A stretch of 5,901 nt of DNA, taken from G020354085 sp964629975 (GTDB taxonomy: Bacteria; Pseudomonadota; Gammaproteobacteria; Acidiferrobacterales; Sulfurifustaceae). The notes beneath the pieces are model-generated. The model was not told the origin of the DNA. It did not search any database and saw nothing but the letters and a program-made list of their open reading frames with translations. The stretch's first letter is position 1. The number at the start of each line of letters is the position of its first letter. The stretch is from assembly GCA_964629975.1 (NCBI GenBank), contig CAZVUN010000160.1:1-5901 (forward strand), read 5' to 3'. A program made the position numbers and the translations under genes. This document shows positions 1 through 5,748 of the stretch, piece after piece.

Positions 1-811
1 CGCCGAAGCGGCGCGCGGCCGCCGCCACCAGCTGCGCGCGTGCCGCCGCGCCCTGCTCGCGCAACCACTGCCACTCGCCGCGCACGCCGCTCGACCCGCC
101 GGTGAACTGCCCGCCCCACAGGCGGTTGTCGTACACCGGATCGGCGGGCGCGAAGCTCACGCGCACCTGCTCCAGGTCGATCTCGAGCTCTTCGGCCAGC
201 AGCATCGCAAGTGCGGTGGTGGCACCCTGGCCCATCTCCGAGCGGTCGATGACGAGGACCAGCTGTCCGTCGGGCAGGATCCTTACCCACGGGTTGAGCG
301 CCACGGCATCGACTGTCTGCTCAAACGGCAGCAACACCGGTGCGCGGGCCGCGGCGGGCGCCATCGACGCGCCGCGCGCTGCCTGCTCGATCGCCAGGCG
401 AATGCGCGGATACGTGCCGCAGCGGCAGAGCACGCCGGAGAGGGCGGCGTCGATCTGCTCCCTGCCCGGTTGCGGGTGGCGGGCAAGGAGGGCGGTGGCG
501 GTCATGATCTGGCCCGGCTGACAGTAGCCGCACTGCGGGACCTGGGCGGCGATCCAGGCCTGCTTGACGCCATGGTCCTGCGGCAAGCCTTCGATGGTGG
601 TGACCGCACGCTCGCCGACGCGCGCCAGCGGCACCCTGCAGGCGTGATTCGGCTCGCCGTCGAGCAGCACCGTGCAGATGCCGCACAAGCCGACGCCGCA
701 GCCGTACTTGGTGCCCTTCAGGCCGAGCGCATCGCGCAACACCCACAGCAGCGGCGTGTCGGGATCGAGTGCAAGCGAATGTTTCTCACCGTTGACGGTG
801 AGCGTGATCAT
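1..811 (-). CDS. Fused [2Fe-2S]/molybdopterin molybdenum hydroxylase (IorA-IorB type), N-terminal part
   Basis: Partial gene; 270 codons are read from ATG 811 down to the window edge. Residues 1-80 form a plant-type [2Fe-2S] domain with C38, C43, C46 and C58. Residues 85-145 form the second [2Fe-2S] domain with CGYC (94-97) and CRC (129-131). This matches the small subunit of the xanthine dehydrogenase family, closest to isoquinoline 1-oxidoreductase alpha. Instead of stopping near residue 150, the frame continues through an Ala/Pro-rich linker (about 146-165). It then enters a molybdopterin-binding domain: NPWVRILPDG, then SEMGQG (191-196) and TGGSSGVRGEW (237-247), all typical of the IorB-type large subunit. 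Family members hydroxylate N-heterocycles or oxidise aldehydes using Moco, two [2Fe-2S] clusters and usually an external electron acceptor; the substrate here cannot be told. No Tat signal is seen at the N-terminus or at the junction, so I infer a cytoplasmic enzyme. A purine-rich GGGGGGAAG (819-827) lies 7 nt before the ATG and supports this start. Confidence 0.9.
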   Translation of the reverse strand, partial: MITLTVNGEKHSLALDPDTPLLWVLRDALGLKGTKYGCGVGLCGICTVLLDGEPNHACRVPLARVGERAVTTIEGLPQDHGVKQAWIAAQVPQCGYCQPGQIMTATALLARHPQPGREQIDAALSGVLCRCGTYPRIRLAIEQAARGASMAPAAARAPVLLPFEQTVDAVALNPWVRILPDGQLVLVIDRSEMGQGATTALAMLLAEELEIDLEQVRVSFAPADPVYDNRLWGGQFTGGSSGVRGEWQWLREQGAAARAQLVAAAARRFG

Positions 812-832
812 GGTGTTGCTTCCCCCCACGGC

Positions 833-838
833 AGTATA
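833..838 (-). promoter_or_regulatory. Candidate sigma70 -10 box for the molybdenum hydroxylase gene
   Basis: The minus strand reads TATACT, one mismatch from the -10 consensus, in an otherwise GC-rich divergent region. It would start transcription about 15 nt before ATG 811. The matching -35 (TGGCAC, 857-862, 18 bp away) is weak, so the promoter may need an activator. I see no clear operator. Confidence 0.4.
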
Positions 839-911
839 TGCGCGGGGTGCGCGGCGGTGCCAGCGTGTTCGTTGACCGGACGGATGGCCGATGCCGCTGG
901 CAGCGCTGCGT

Positions 912-917
912 TACAAT
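912..917 (+). promoter_or_regulatory. Candidate sigma70 -10 box for the DUF4382 lipoprotein gene
   Basis: TACAAT sits 38 bp before ATG 956 and matches five of six consensus positions. No good -35 hexamer lies 16-18 bp upstream; TTGACC at 872-877 is too far away (34 bp). This is the best promoter candidate for the lipoprotein-tpm pair. Confidence 0.35.
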
Positions 918-955
918 CGCGTGTCAATCAAGCAGCAACATCCAAGGGGGGCACT

Positions 956-1897
956 ATGACAGTGCAACAGTACGCGCCAGCGGTGCGAATCCTCTCCACC
1001 TTGCTCGTGGCGGCCACGCTCGGCGCCTGCGGCAGCGGCTCCAGCGACAGCGGCGGCACGGGCACCCTGACCGTGCGCATCACCGATGCCCCGGTCGACG
1101 ACACGGCGGTTCAGCACGTCTACGTGCAATTCAGCAGTATCGAGCTGCAGGGCGAGGGCGGTCGCACGACATTCTATTACTGCGAGGACGCGGCGGATGC
1201 GAGCAAGACGGTGGTCAGCACCGCGCCGTGCGTCAAACCAAAGCCGATCAAGCTCGACCTGCTGGCGCTCAGCGCCGGCCTGAGCGATGAGTTGCTGGCG
1301 GGGCAAACCCTGCCGGCCGGTCGCTACCAGTGGATGCGGCTGGCGGTCGACACCACCGGCACGCTCGATTCCTATATCGTGGTGGCCGGCACGCCGCACG
1401 AGCTCACCATTCCGAGCAGCGATCAGACCGGGCTCAAGCTCAATCGCGGCTTCACCGTGGCCGCCGGCGGCCACACCGACTTTACCGTCGACTTTGACCT
1501 GCGCAAGTCGGTGCACAGCACTGGCATGGGCGAGTACCTGCTGCGACCGACGCTGCGCATCGCTGACAACCTGCTGGTCGGCAAGATCACCGGCATGGTG
1601 GCGGCGGAGCGCGTTGCGACGGGCTGCACCCCCGCGGTCTATGTCTTTGCCGGCGCTGGCGTAACGCCCGATGACATCGATGGCAACGCAATCGAACCGA
1701 TTACGACCGCAACGGTGAAACCCGACGGCAGTGCCTACCGCTACACGGCCGCGTTTCTCGAGGCGGGCAGCTACACGGCGGCCTACACCTGCGACGCCGC
1801 GCTCGACAATCCGGCCACGGACGACGTGCTGACATTCTCCGGCACAGCCACCGTGGCGGTGAACGCCGACGTCACGACCACGCACAACTTCCCGTAG
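956..1897 (+). CDS. DUF4382 domain-containing lipoprotein
   Basis: A 313-aa predicted lipoprotein. It has a short hydrophobic signal (about residues 10-24) and a lipobox L22-G-A-C25. Glycine at +2 suggests sorting to the outer membrane. A Gly/Ser linker leads into a domain starting TLTVRITDAPVDD (37-49) with VYVQFSSIELQG (55-66), the hallmark opening of DUF4382. It continues through about residue 203 with further signature stretches such as LPAGRYQWMRL (119-129). The C-terminal part (about 206-313) looks like a beta-rich carboxypeptidase-regulatory-like domain. Two cysteine pairs (C76/C92 and C224/C279) could form disulfides in the periplasm. No catalytic function is known for DUF4382. ATG 956 is chosen because AAGGGGGG (944-951) precedes it and the signal peptide begins there; the frame is open further upstream only by chance. 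tpm follows after 17 bp, so the two are probably co-transcribed. Confidence 0.85.
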   Translation: MTVQQYAPAVRILSTLLVAATLGACGSGSSDSGGTGTLTVRITDAPVDDTAVQHVYVQFSSIELQGEGGRTTFYYCEDAADASKTVVSTAPCVKPKPIKLDLLALSAGLSDELLAGQTLPAGRYQWMRLAVDTTGTLDSYIVVAGTPHELTIPSSDQTGLKLNRGFTVAAGGHTDFTVDFDLRKSVHSTGMGEYLLRPTLRIADNLLVGKITGMVAAERVATGCTPAVYVFAGAGVTPDDIDGNAIEPITTATVKPDGSAYRYTAAFLEAGSYTAAYTCDAALDNPATDDVLTFSGTATVAVNADVTTTHNFP

Positions 1898-1914
1898 CAG
1901 GTACGCGTCTTTCG

Positions 1915-2574
1915 ATGGATCCGGCCTTCTGGCTAGAGCGCTGGCAGCAGAACCAGATCGGCTTTCATCAGGCCGAAATCAACGCGCACCTGCAGGATTT
2001 CTGGGGCGCACTCGCGCTGCCGCACGGCAGCGGCGTGTTCGTGCCGCTGTGCGGCAAGAGCCGCGACCTGCTGTGGTTGCGGGCGCAGGGCCATGCGGTA
2101 CTGGGTGTCGAGATCAGTCCGATCGCGGTGCGCGATTTCTTCAGCGAGAACCGGCTGCCGGTGCAGGCGCGACCCGACGGCGTCTTTGAGCGCTGGGAGG
2201 TCGATGCCCTCACCATCCTGTGCGGGGATTTCTTCGCGCTCCGCGCAACGCACCTCGCCGGGGTCGCCGGCGTGTACGACCGCGCCTCGCTCATCGCGCT
2301 GCCGGCGGACATGCGCGCACGTTACGCCGCGCACCTGCAGGACATCCTGCCGGCGCACGCCGGGATTCTGCTGATCACCGTGGAGTATCCGCCGGCGCAG
2401 ATGGCGGGCCCGCCGTTCAGCGTGCACGCGCCGGAGATCGAGCAGCTCTATGGCGGGCGCTACGCGATCACGCCGCTGTACCAGCAGGACGTGCTGGCCG
2501 AGAACGCCACGCTGCGTGAGCGTGGGCTCACCGAGCTCGTCGAGCGCGTTTACCGCCTGACGCCGCGCGCCTAG
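1915..2574 (+). CDS. tpm: Thiopurine S-methyltransferase
   Basis: A 219-aa protein of the usual length for bacterial TPMT (about 218 aa). It is a cytoplasmic SAM-dependent class I methyltransferase that S-methylates thiopurines; bacterial homologues also methylate selenium and tellurium compounds and have been linked to tellurite resistance. Family motifs in order: N-terminal FWLERW (5-10) and QIGFH (14-18), the SAM-binding VPLCGKS (43-49) followed by WLRAQGH (54-60), GVEIS (64-68), FFSE (75-78), the VYDRASLIALP block (120-130) with its conserved arginine R123, and MRARYAAHL (133-141). No key residue appears to be missing. The Shine-Dalgarno is weak (CAGGT, 1898-1902), and the stop of the lipoprotein gene is 17 bp away, so expression may depend on the upstream gene. 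The stop codon overlaps the stop of the convergent pbpG-like gene. Confidence 0.95.
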   Translation: MDPAFWLERWQQNQIGFHQAEINAHLQDFWGALALPHGSGVFVPLCGKSRDLLWLRAQGHAVLGVEISPIAVRDFFSENRLPVQARPDGVFERWEVDALTILCGDFFALRATHLAGVAGVYDRASLIALPADMRARYAAHLQDILPAHAGILLITVEYPPAQMAGPPFSVHAPEIEQLYGGRYAITPLYQQDVLAENATLRERGLTELVERVYRLTPRA

Positions 2575-3551
2575 AGGCTGGCGCGCGCGAGCGCGCCGTT
2601 GCTGCGTTCGATGGCGCGCTCGGTGCGCAGCAGCCAGTCGCGGATGCGATTGCTGTCGCCGTAGCGGCTCAGCTTGCCCCACGAGTTGAGCAGCACCAGG
2701 GTCACGGGCCGCTGGTTGATGACACCGCTCATGAGCAGGCAGTTGCCGGCCTCGGCGATATAGCCAGTCTTGCTCAGGGTCAACTGCCAGTCGAACTTGC
2801 GCGTGTAGGGGTTGGTGTTGAAGTACTCGAGCGTCTGTCCGGTGCGCTGGTTGACGACGCTGAACTCCGGGCTGGTCGACAGCACGCGCACCAGCGGATA
2901 GTGCGCGAGGTGCGTGGCGAGGCGCGCCAGGTCGCGCGCGGTCGAAACGTTGTGCTTGTCGAGACCGGTCGGGTCGGTGAAGCGCGTGCGTGTCATGCCG
3001 AGCCCGGCGGCCGTGGCGTTCATGGCCTGCACCAGGGCCGGTGTGCCGCCGGGATAGGTGCGCGCCAGCGCCGCCGCGGCGCGGTTGTCGGAGGCGGCGA
3101 GCGCCACGTGCAGCAGCTCCTTGCGCGTCAGCACCGCGCCGAACGGCAGGCGCGAGCGCGAACCCTTCAACCGGTCGCGGTCGTCGCGCGTCACCTCGAT
3201 GGCCTCATCGAGCGGCAGGTGGGCATCGAGCACGGCGACCGCCATCATGAGCTTGGTCAGCGACGCGATCGGGCGCGGCTCATCGACGTTGGTCTCGACC
3301 AGCAGCACGCCGTCGCGCTCGTCGCGCACCAGCGCCACGCTCGACTGCAGGCGCAACTGCTCGGGGCGCCCATGGGCGCGGATCTGGCTGGCCGGAATGA
3401 GGGGCGCGGTGCTCGGGCGGCCGGCCCCGGGGGTCGGAGGCCCGGGCGGTTCGGTGGCGCGATCGAGATCGGCGAGGACGACGACAGCGACGAGGGCCAG
3501 GGCGCTGGCGGCGATACTGCCAGCGATCGCGACGGATCGTCGTCGGTGCAC
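2571..3551 (-). CDS. pbpG: D-alanyl-D-alanine endopeptidase/carboxypeptidase, PBP7 (PbpG) type, family S11
   Basis: With the start at GTG 3551 this is a 326-aa low-molecular-weight penicillin-binding protein. The N-terminus carries four basic residues and a hydrophobic stretch (about 7-27), a signal peptide or membrane anchor. A Pro/Gly/Ala-rich linker (about 33-53) precedes the transpeptidase-like domain. All three active-site motifs are present: S97-L-T-K100 (nucleophile in PIASLTKLMMA), S154-D-N156 (ASDNRAA) and K261-T-G263 (SKTGYIAEAGN). The KTGYxxEAG context and the absence of a long C-terminal domain favour PBP7/PbpG over DacA/DacC. The family cleaves D-Ala-mDAP cross-links or terminal D-Ala in periplasmic peptidoglycan. 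The open frame extends to GTG 3614, but that codon lies inside the -35 box. GTG 3551 instead has AAGGA (3559-3563) 7 nt upstream. It converges with tpm, their stops sharing CTAG (2571-2574). Confidence 0.92.
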   Translation of the reverse strand: MHRRRSVAIAGSIAASALALVAVVVLADLDRATEPPGPPTPGAGRPSTAPLIPASQIRAHGRPEQLRLQSSVALVRDERDGVLLVETNVDEPRPIASLTKLMMAVAVLDAHLPLDEAIEVTRDDRDRLKGSRSRLPFGAVLTRKELLHVALAASDNRAAAALARTYPGGTPALVQAMNATAAGLGMTRTRFTDPTGLDKHNVSTARDLARLATHLAHYPLVRVLSTSPEFSVVNQRTGQTLEYFNTNPYTRKFDWQLTLSKTGYIAEAGNCLLMSGVINQRPVTLVLLNSWGKLSRYGDSNRIRDWLLRTERAIERSNGALARASL

Positions 3552-3587
3552 GGTGGTGTCCTTGGCGGGTGTCACGCGGGCGACGGG

Positions 3588-3616
3588 ATTATGACGGCAT
3601 CGTCCGCCGCTCACAA
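3588..3616 (-). promoter_or_regulatory. Sigma70-type promoter of pbpG
   Basis: On the minus strand, TTGTGA (3611-3616) and CATAAT (3588-3593) are separated by exactly 17 bp. This is the best promoter in the window. Transcription would begin near 3580, giving a leader of about 30 nt before GTG 3551 with its AAGGA ribosome-binding site. The position excludes the longer reading of the gene. Confidence 0.65.
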
Positions 3617-3642
3617 GGCACGCCCGCCCAGGTGCTCTGGTC

Positions 3643-3648
3643 TATAGT
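3643..3648 (+). promoter_or_regulatory. Candidate -10 box for the small secreted protein gene
   Basis: TATAGT lies in an AT-richer patch between two divergent genes, 35 bp before ATG 3683. The -35 region is GC-rich with no clear hexamer. An alternative is TTGGAT (3648-3653) with TATAGG (3670-3675), but that would overlap the ribosome-binding site, so I prefer the first. Confidence 0.3.
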
Positions 3649-3682
3649 TGGATCGTTCGTGCAGATCATTATAGGTGTCACC

Positions 3683-3940
3683 ATGCGGTCCATCGCGGCG
3701 CGTCGTCTGATCCTGGGTTTGGTTTGCGTGCTCCTGCCGCTTGCCGGCATGGCTGATGATGCCAAGCACAAGGATAGCGGAAAGAGCTTCATGCAGGGGC
3801 TCGATTCCATGTTGAAAGGCATCGGCGACGGCGTGCGTGCCGCCGGTGAGGGCGCGGCCAAGGGTGCCAAGCAGGCGAGCCGCGAGATCGACCGCGGCGC
3901 CGCCCAGGGCCGCAAGGCCGTGGTGGGCGAGCAGCGCTGA
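3683..3940 (+). CDS. Small secreted protein of unknown function, glycine/alanine-rich amphipathic
   Basis: An 85-aa protein that I do not recognise. Residues 1-24 form a classic Sec signal: RR at 7-8, hydrophobic core 9-21, and a likely cleavage site GMA24|DD. The mature part is about 61 aa and rich in Gly, Ala, Lys and Asp. It looks amphipathic helical, with a glycine-zipper-like spacing (G46, G50, then G57, G61 with small residues between) and charged residues on the other faces. A periplasmic or membrane-associated role is plausible but is inference. ATG 3683 is chosen because AGGTG (3672-3676) lies 6 nt upstream and the signal peptide starts there; the open frame before it has no signal-like character. 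The gene is divergent from pbpG and lies 67 bp before the spanin-like gene, which has its own candidate promoter. Confidence 0.75.
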   Translation: MRSIAARRLILGLVCVLLPLAGMADDAKHKDSGKSFMQGLDSMLKGIGDGVRAAGEGAAKGAKQASREIDRGAAQGRKAVVGEQR

Positions 3941-3964
3941 CCCGGGCGAGGCGCGTGGTATCTT
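3937..3964 (+). promoter_or_regulatory. Candidate extended -10 promoter for the spanin-like operon
   Basis: CTGACC (3937-3942) and TATCTT (3959-3964) are 16 bp apart, and TGG immediately precedes the -10, giving an extended -10 element. The -35 overlaps the stop codon of the small secreted protein gene. Transcription would start near 3971, about 37 nt before GTG 4008. A GC hairpin (CGGCACC 3976-3982 with GGTGCCG 3989-3995) would lie in this leader just upstream of AGGAGG (3998-4003). It has no T-tract, so it is not an intrinsic terminator. Confidence 0.35.
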
Positions 3965-4007
3965 GTCGGCCGACACGGCACCCGGACCGGTGCCGGCAGG
4001 AGGCGAC

Positions 4008-4307
4008 GTGCGCTTCACCATCGTACTGGCGGCCCCGGTGGTTCTCGCCGGGCTGCTGGTCTTCACCCACTGGCGGGCCTACGACTACGGTCGCGTGAGC
4101 GAGCGTGAGGCGGCGCAACGCGCGCTCGCCGAGCAGCGCGAGCGCGAGCTGCGGTTGCTGGATGAGCTTGAGGCCGAGCGCCGCAAGGTGCGCATCGAGT
4201 ACCGCGAACGCATCAAGGTCGTGCAGAAGGCCGGCGATCCACTCGTGTGCATCGACCAGAAGGTACCGGCCACGCTGCTCAAGTCGCTGCAGCGGGACAG
4301 GCCATGA
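4008..4307 (+). CDS. Inner-membrane spanin-like (Rz-like) coiled-coil protein
   Basis: A 99-aa protein with a single N-terminal membrane segment (about residues 4-20). It is followed by a strongly charged heptad-like helix (about 29-70, rich in Glu, Arg and Leu) and a short tail with a lone cysteine in AGDPLVCIDQKVP (75-87). A membrane anchor plus periplasmic coiled coil plus late Cys is the layout of phage inner-membrane spanins, which join an outer-membrane lipoprotein to fuse the two membranes at lysis. The next gene, a tiny lipoprotein starting in an ATGA overlap with this stop, strongly supports that reading. C81 could form the intermolecular disulfide known from lambda Rz. GTG 4008 is chosen because AGGAGG (3998-4003) precedes it and the membrane segment begins there. 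The spanin identity rests on architecture, not on a recognised sequence family. It could instead be a chromosomal envelope protein of similar design. Confidence 0.7.
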   Translation: MRFTIVLAAPVVLAGLLVFTHWRAYDYGRVSEREAAQRALAEQRERELRLLDELEAERRKVRIEYRERIKVVQKAGDPLVCIDQKVPATLLKSLQRDRP

Positions 4308-4441
4308 GGCCGGTGCTCGCGCTGTTGGCGCTGGTCCTCGCCGGCTGTCACAGCATCGAGCGGCTAGCGGCGAAGCCCAATCCGGCGCTTACGCGCGATT
4401 GCAGCGCGCGCATGCGCGCCATTCGCAACGACGCGCTGTGA
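4304..4441 (+). CDS. Small lipoprotein, outer-membrane spanin-like (Rz1-like)
   Basis: A 45-aa protein with a signal of about 14 residues and a clear lipobox L12-A-G-C15. Processing would leave a 31-residue lipidated peptide with one further cysteine, C33, and a basic C-terminal half. His at +2 is not the inner-membrane retention signal Asp, so an outer-membrane location is expected. Its ATG overlaps the stop of the upstream membrane coiled-coil gene (ATGA, 4304-4307). Its own stop overlaps the next start (GTGA, 4438-4441). Both overlaps point to translational coupling, and no good ribosome-binding site of its own is seen. Size, lipobox and position match phage outer-membrane spanins, although the proline-rich stretch of lambda Rz1 is reduced to PNP (25-27). 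The lipoprotein call is firm; the spanin role is inferred. Confidence 0.7.
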   Translation: MRPVLALLALVLAGCHSIERLAAKPNPALTRDCSARMRAIRNDAL

Positions 4442-5337
4442 GCGCCGCGCCATCCGCGGCGCACGCCTCGCCCCTGACGCTGGTCGCGCCGCACTGGCTG
4501 GCATGCATTCCGACGCTCGGCGCGGCCTACCGCGCCGGCGAGCTGCCCGCCCCCGTGCTGGCGGCGCGCTGCTTCCTGTACTGGCAGGCCGCGCTGCATG
4601 GTGAGCGGCTGGCGCTGCGCCGTTCGCGCCGCGACCCGCGACCCGATGTGAGCACGTGCCTCGCGGCGGGGACGGACGCCGCGGGGCTCGCCGATACCCT
4701 CACGCGTTACGATTTCCGTGGCGTGCGCCGCCGCGCCGTGGTGGCGTTGGGGGCGTGGCTGCGCGCGCAGTGGCCGCTCACGCTGTGCGCGACGGTGCCG
4801 GATAGCGATGCGGTGCTGCGCATGCAGGCCGGTGGTACGCGCCCGGTGACGGTCGTGACCGAGGACGCGCGTTTGCGGCAGCCGCTGCTCGACAAACCGA
4901 ACGCGTTCGCCTTCCTGCTGCACGATCTCGAGCATGCCTGGCAGTTCTTTCGCGACCCGGGGGCGCACCGCGTACAGCGGCGCTTTGCGCAACGCCTGCT
5001 GGCGGCAATCGAACAGGGACGGTTTCGGCGCTATCGCGACGATGCGATGTTCGCGGCCAAGTTCGACTACCTGGCCGCGGACATGAACACGCACGTCGTG
5101 CACAGTCTGCAGTACCTGCGCGCCATCCTCATCGAGTTCTATCTGCGCCGCGAGCGGGCGGCGCCGGCGGCGGAGCTGTCGCCGCGGGCGCGTGCCGAAC
5201 TGCATGCGCTGTGGCACACGCTCGGAACCGACTGGGAGCTGGACGCGCCGGCGCGCGGCGCGCTCGAGATGCTGCACGCGTGCGGCCGGCTCGCGGCGCG
5301 CGAGGCCGCCGCCCTGACGGCGGCCATGCAGAGGTGA
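4438..5337 (+). CDS. Uncharacterised protein with HDxxH and DMNxHxxH motifs
   Basis: A 299-aa protein that I cannot assign to a named family. It has no signal peptide and appears soluble and mostly helical. Two conserved-looking motifs stand out: FLLHDLEHAWQFF (159-171) with H162, D163, E165 and H166, and FDYLAADMNTHVVHSLQYL (209-227) with D215, N217, H219 and H222. Spaced His/Asp/Glu residues on two helices suggest a metal site, as in ferritin-like or HD-like enzymes, but the exact motif fits neither family, so function is left open. The N-terminal 150 residues hold Cys23, Cys45, Cys74 and Cys117 and many arginines. GTG 4438 is chosen because it overlaps the stop of the lipoprotein gene (GTGA) and the sequence before it, although open, belongs to the frames of the two upstream genes. 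It is the last gene of the coupled cluster and ends 6 bp from the convergent gene. Confidence 0.8.
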   Translation: MSAAPSAAHASPLTLVAPHWLACIPTLGAAYRAGELPAPVLAARCFLYWQAALHGERLALRRSRRDPRPDVSTCLAAGTDAAGLADTLTRYDFRGVRRRAVVALGAWLRAQWPLTLCATVPDSDAVLRMQAGGTRPVTVVTEDARLRQPLLDKPNAFAFLLHDLEHAWQFFRDPGAHRVQRRFAQRLLAAIEQGRFRRYRDDAMFAAKFDYLAADMNTHVVHSLQYLRAILIEFYLRRERAAPAAELSPRARAELHALWHTLGTDWELDAPARGALEMLHACGRLAAREAAALTAAMQR

Positions 5338-5343
5338 AACCGC

Positions 5344-5748
5344 TTACGGCAGCTTGATCTTGCCGGTGCCCGGCAGTCCGCCCGGGGCACCCAGGCCGGC
5401 GGCCGCACCGGCGTCGGGGATGATGATGGAGGAGGCGGCCTCGCGCCGCATCTGCTGCAGCTCCTTGACGGCGCGCTCGATCCCGGCCTTGGCGGCGATC
5501 GGGAACTTGGCGACCGCATCGGCGAGCGAGGTGGCGTCGATCTCGAAGGCGAGCGGCAGGGCGCCGACCGGCGTGAGCAGTTGCGCCTCGCCGATGTAGA
5601 GGGTTTTTCGCTGTGCGTCGGTGGCACCGTCGCTCTTCACCGGCGTCAGGCAGCGGATCGTTCCCATCTTGCGATCCGTGAAGATGTCCTCGCGATACAG
5701 GTTCGCGGGGTCCATCTTGATGTCAGGCAGCTTCTCTTCGGGTTTCAT
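5344..5748 (-). CDS. Conserved hypothetical cytoplasmic protein
   Basis: A 134-aa protein resembling a conserved hypothetical family of Gamma- and Betaproteobacteria that I recall only by its sequence style; it has no function I can name. Recognisable stretches are LPDIKMDPANLYREDIFTDR (7-26) with GTIRCLTPV (29-37), then QLLTPVGALPLAFEI (56-70), a helical segment (about 74-104) ending in RREAASSIIIP (101-111), and a Gly-rich tail ending GKIKLP (129-134). There is no signal peptide or membrane segment. ATG 5748 is the natural start, since the conserved N-terminal block follows at once. No strong Shine-Dalgarno precedes it. It converges with the HDxxH gene, with 6 bp between the stops. Confidence 0.85.
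   Translation of the reverse strand: MKPEEKLPDIKMDPANLYREDIFTDRKMGTIRCLTPVKSDGATDAQRKTLYIGEAQLLTPVGALPLAFEIDATSLADAVAKFPIAAKAGIERAVKELQQMRREAASSIIIPDAGAAAGLGAPGGLPGTGKIKLP

Noticed and set aside
872..917. TTGACC (872-877) paired with TACAAT (912-917) as one promoter
   Set aside because: The spacing is 34 bp, twice the sigma70 optimum, so the TTGACC is not a usable -35 for that -10 box.
470..955. In-frame open extension upstream of the DUF4382 lipoprotein (start at 470)
   Set aside because: It lies antisense to the clearly coding [2Fe-2S] domain, has low-complexity GC-driven content, and would bury the lipoprotein signal peptide in the middle of the protein.
911..1885. Long minus-strand open frame of 324 codons antisense to the lipoprotein gene
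   Set aside because: It is rich in Arg, Gly and Ala as expected for a shadow frame in high-GC DNA. It has no recognisable domain, while the plus strand has a lipobox and DUF4382 motifs.
3976..3995. GC-rich hairpin (7-bp stem, 6-nt loop) as a transcription terminator
   Set aside because: No T-run follows on either strand; a GGAGG ribosome-binding site comes directly after it. At most it is a leader hairpin.
4105..4437. N-terminal extension of the HDxxH protein back to 4105
   Set aside because: It covers the two spanin-like genes in another frame, is Arg/Ser/Ala-rich without motifs, and GTG 4438 makes a classic GTGA overlap.
3683..5337. A complete prophage or lysis cassette
   Set aside because: No endolysin, holin, integrase, tail or capsid gene and no attachment-site repeat is visible; only the spanin-like pair is reminiscent of phage.
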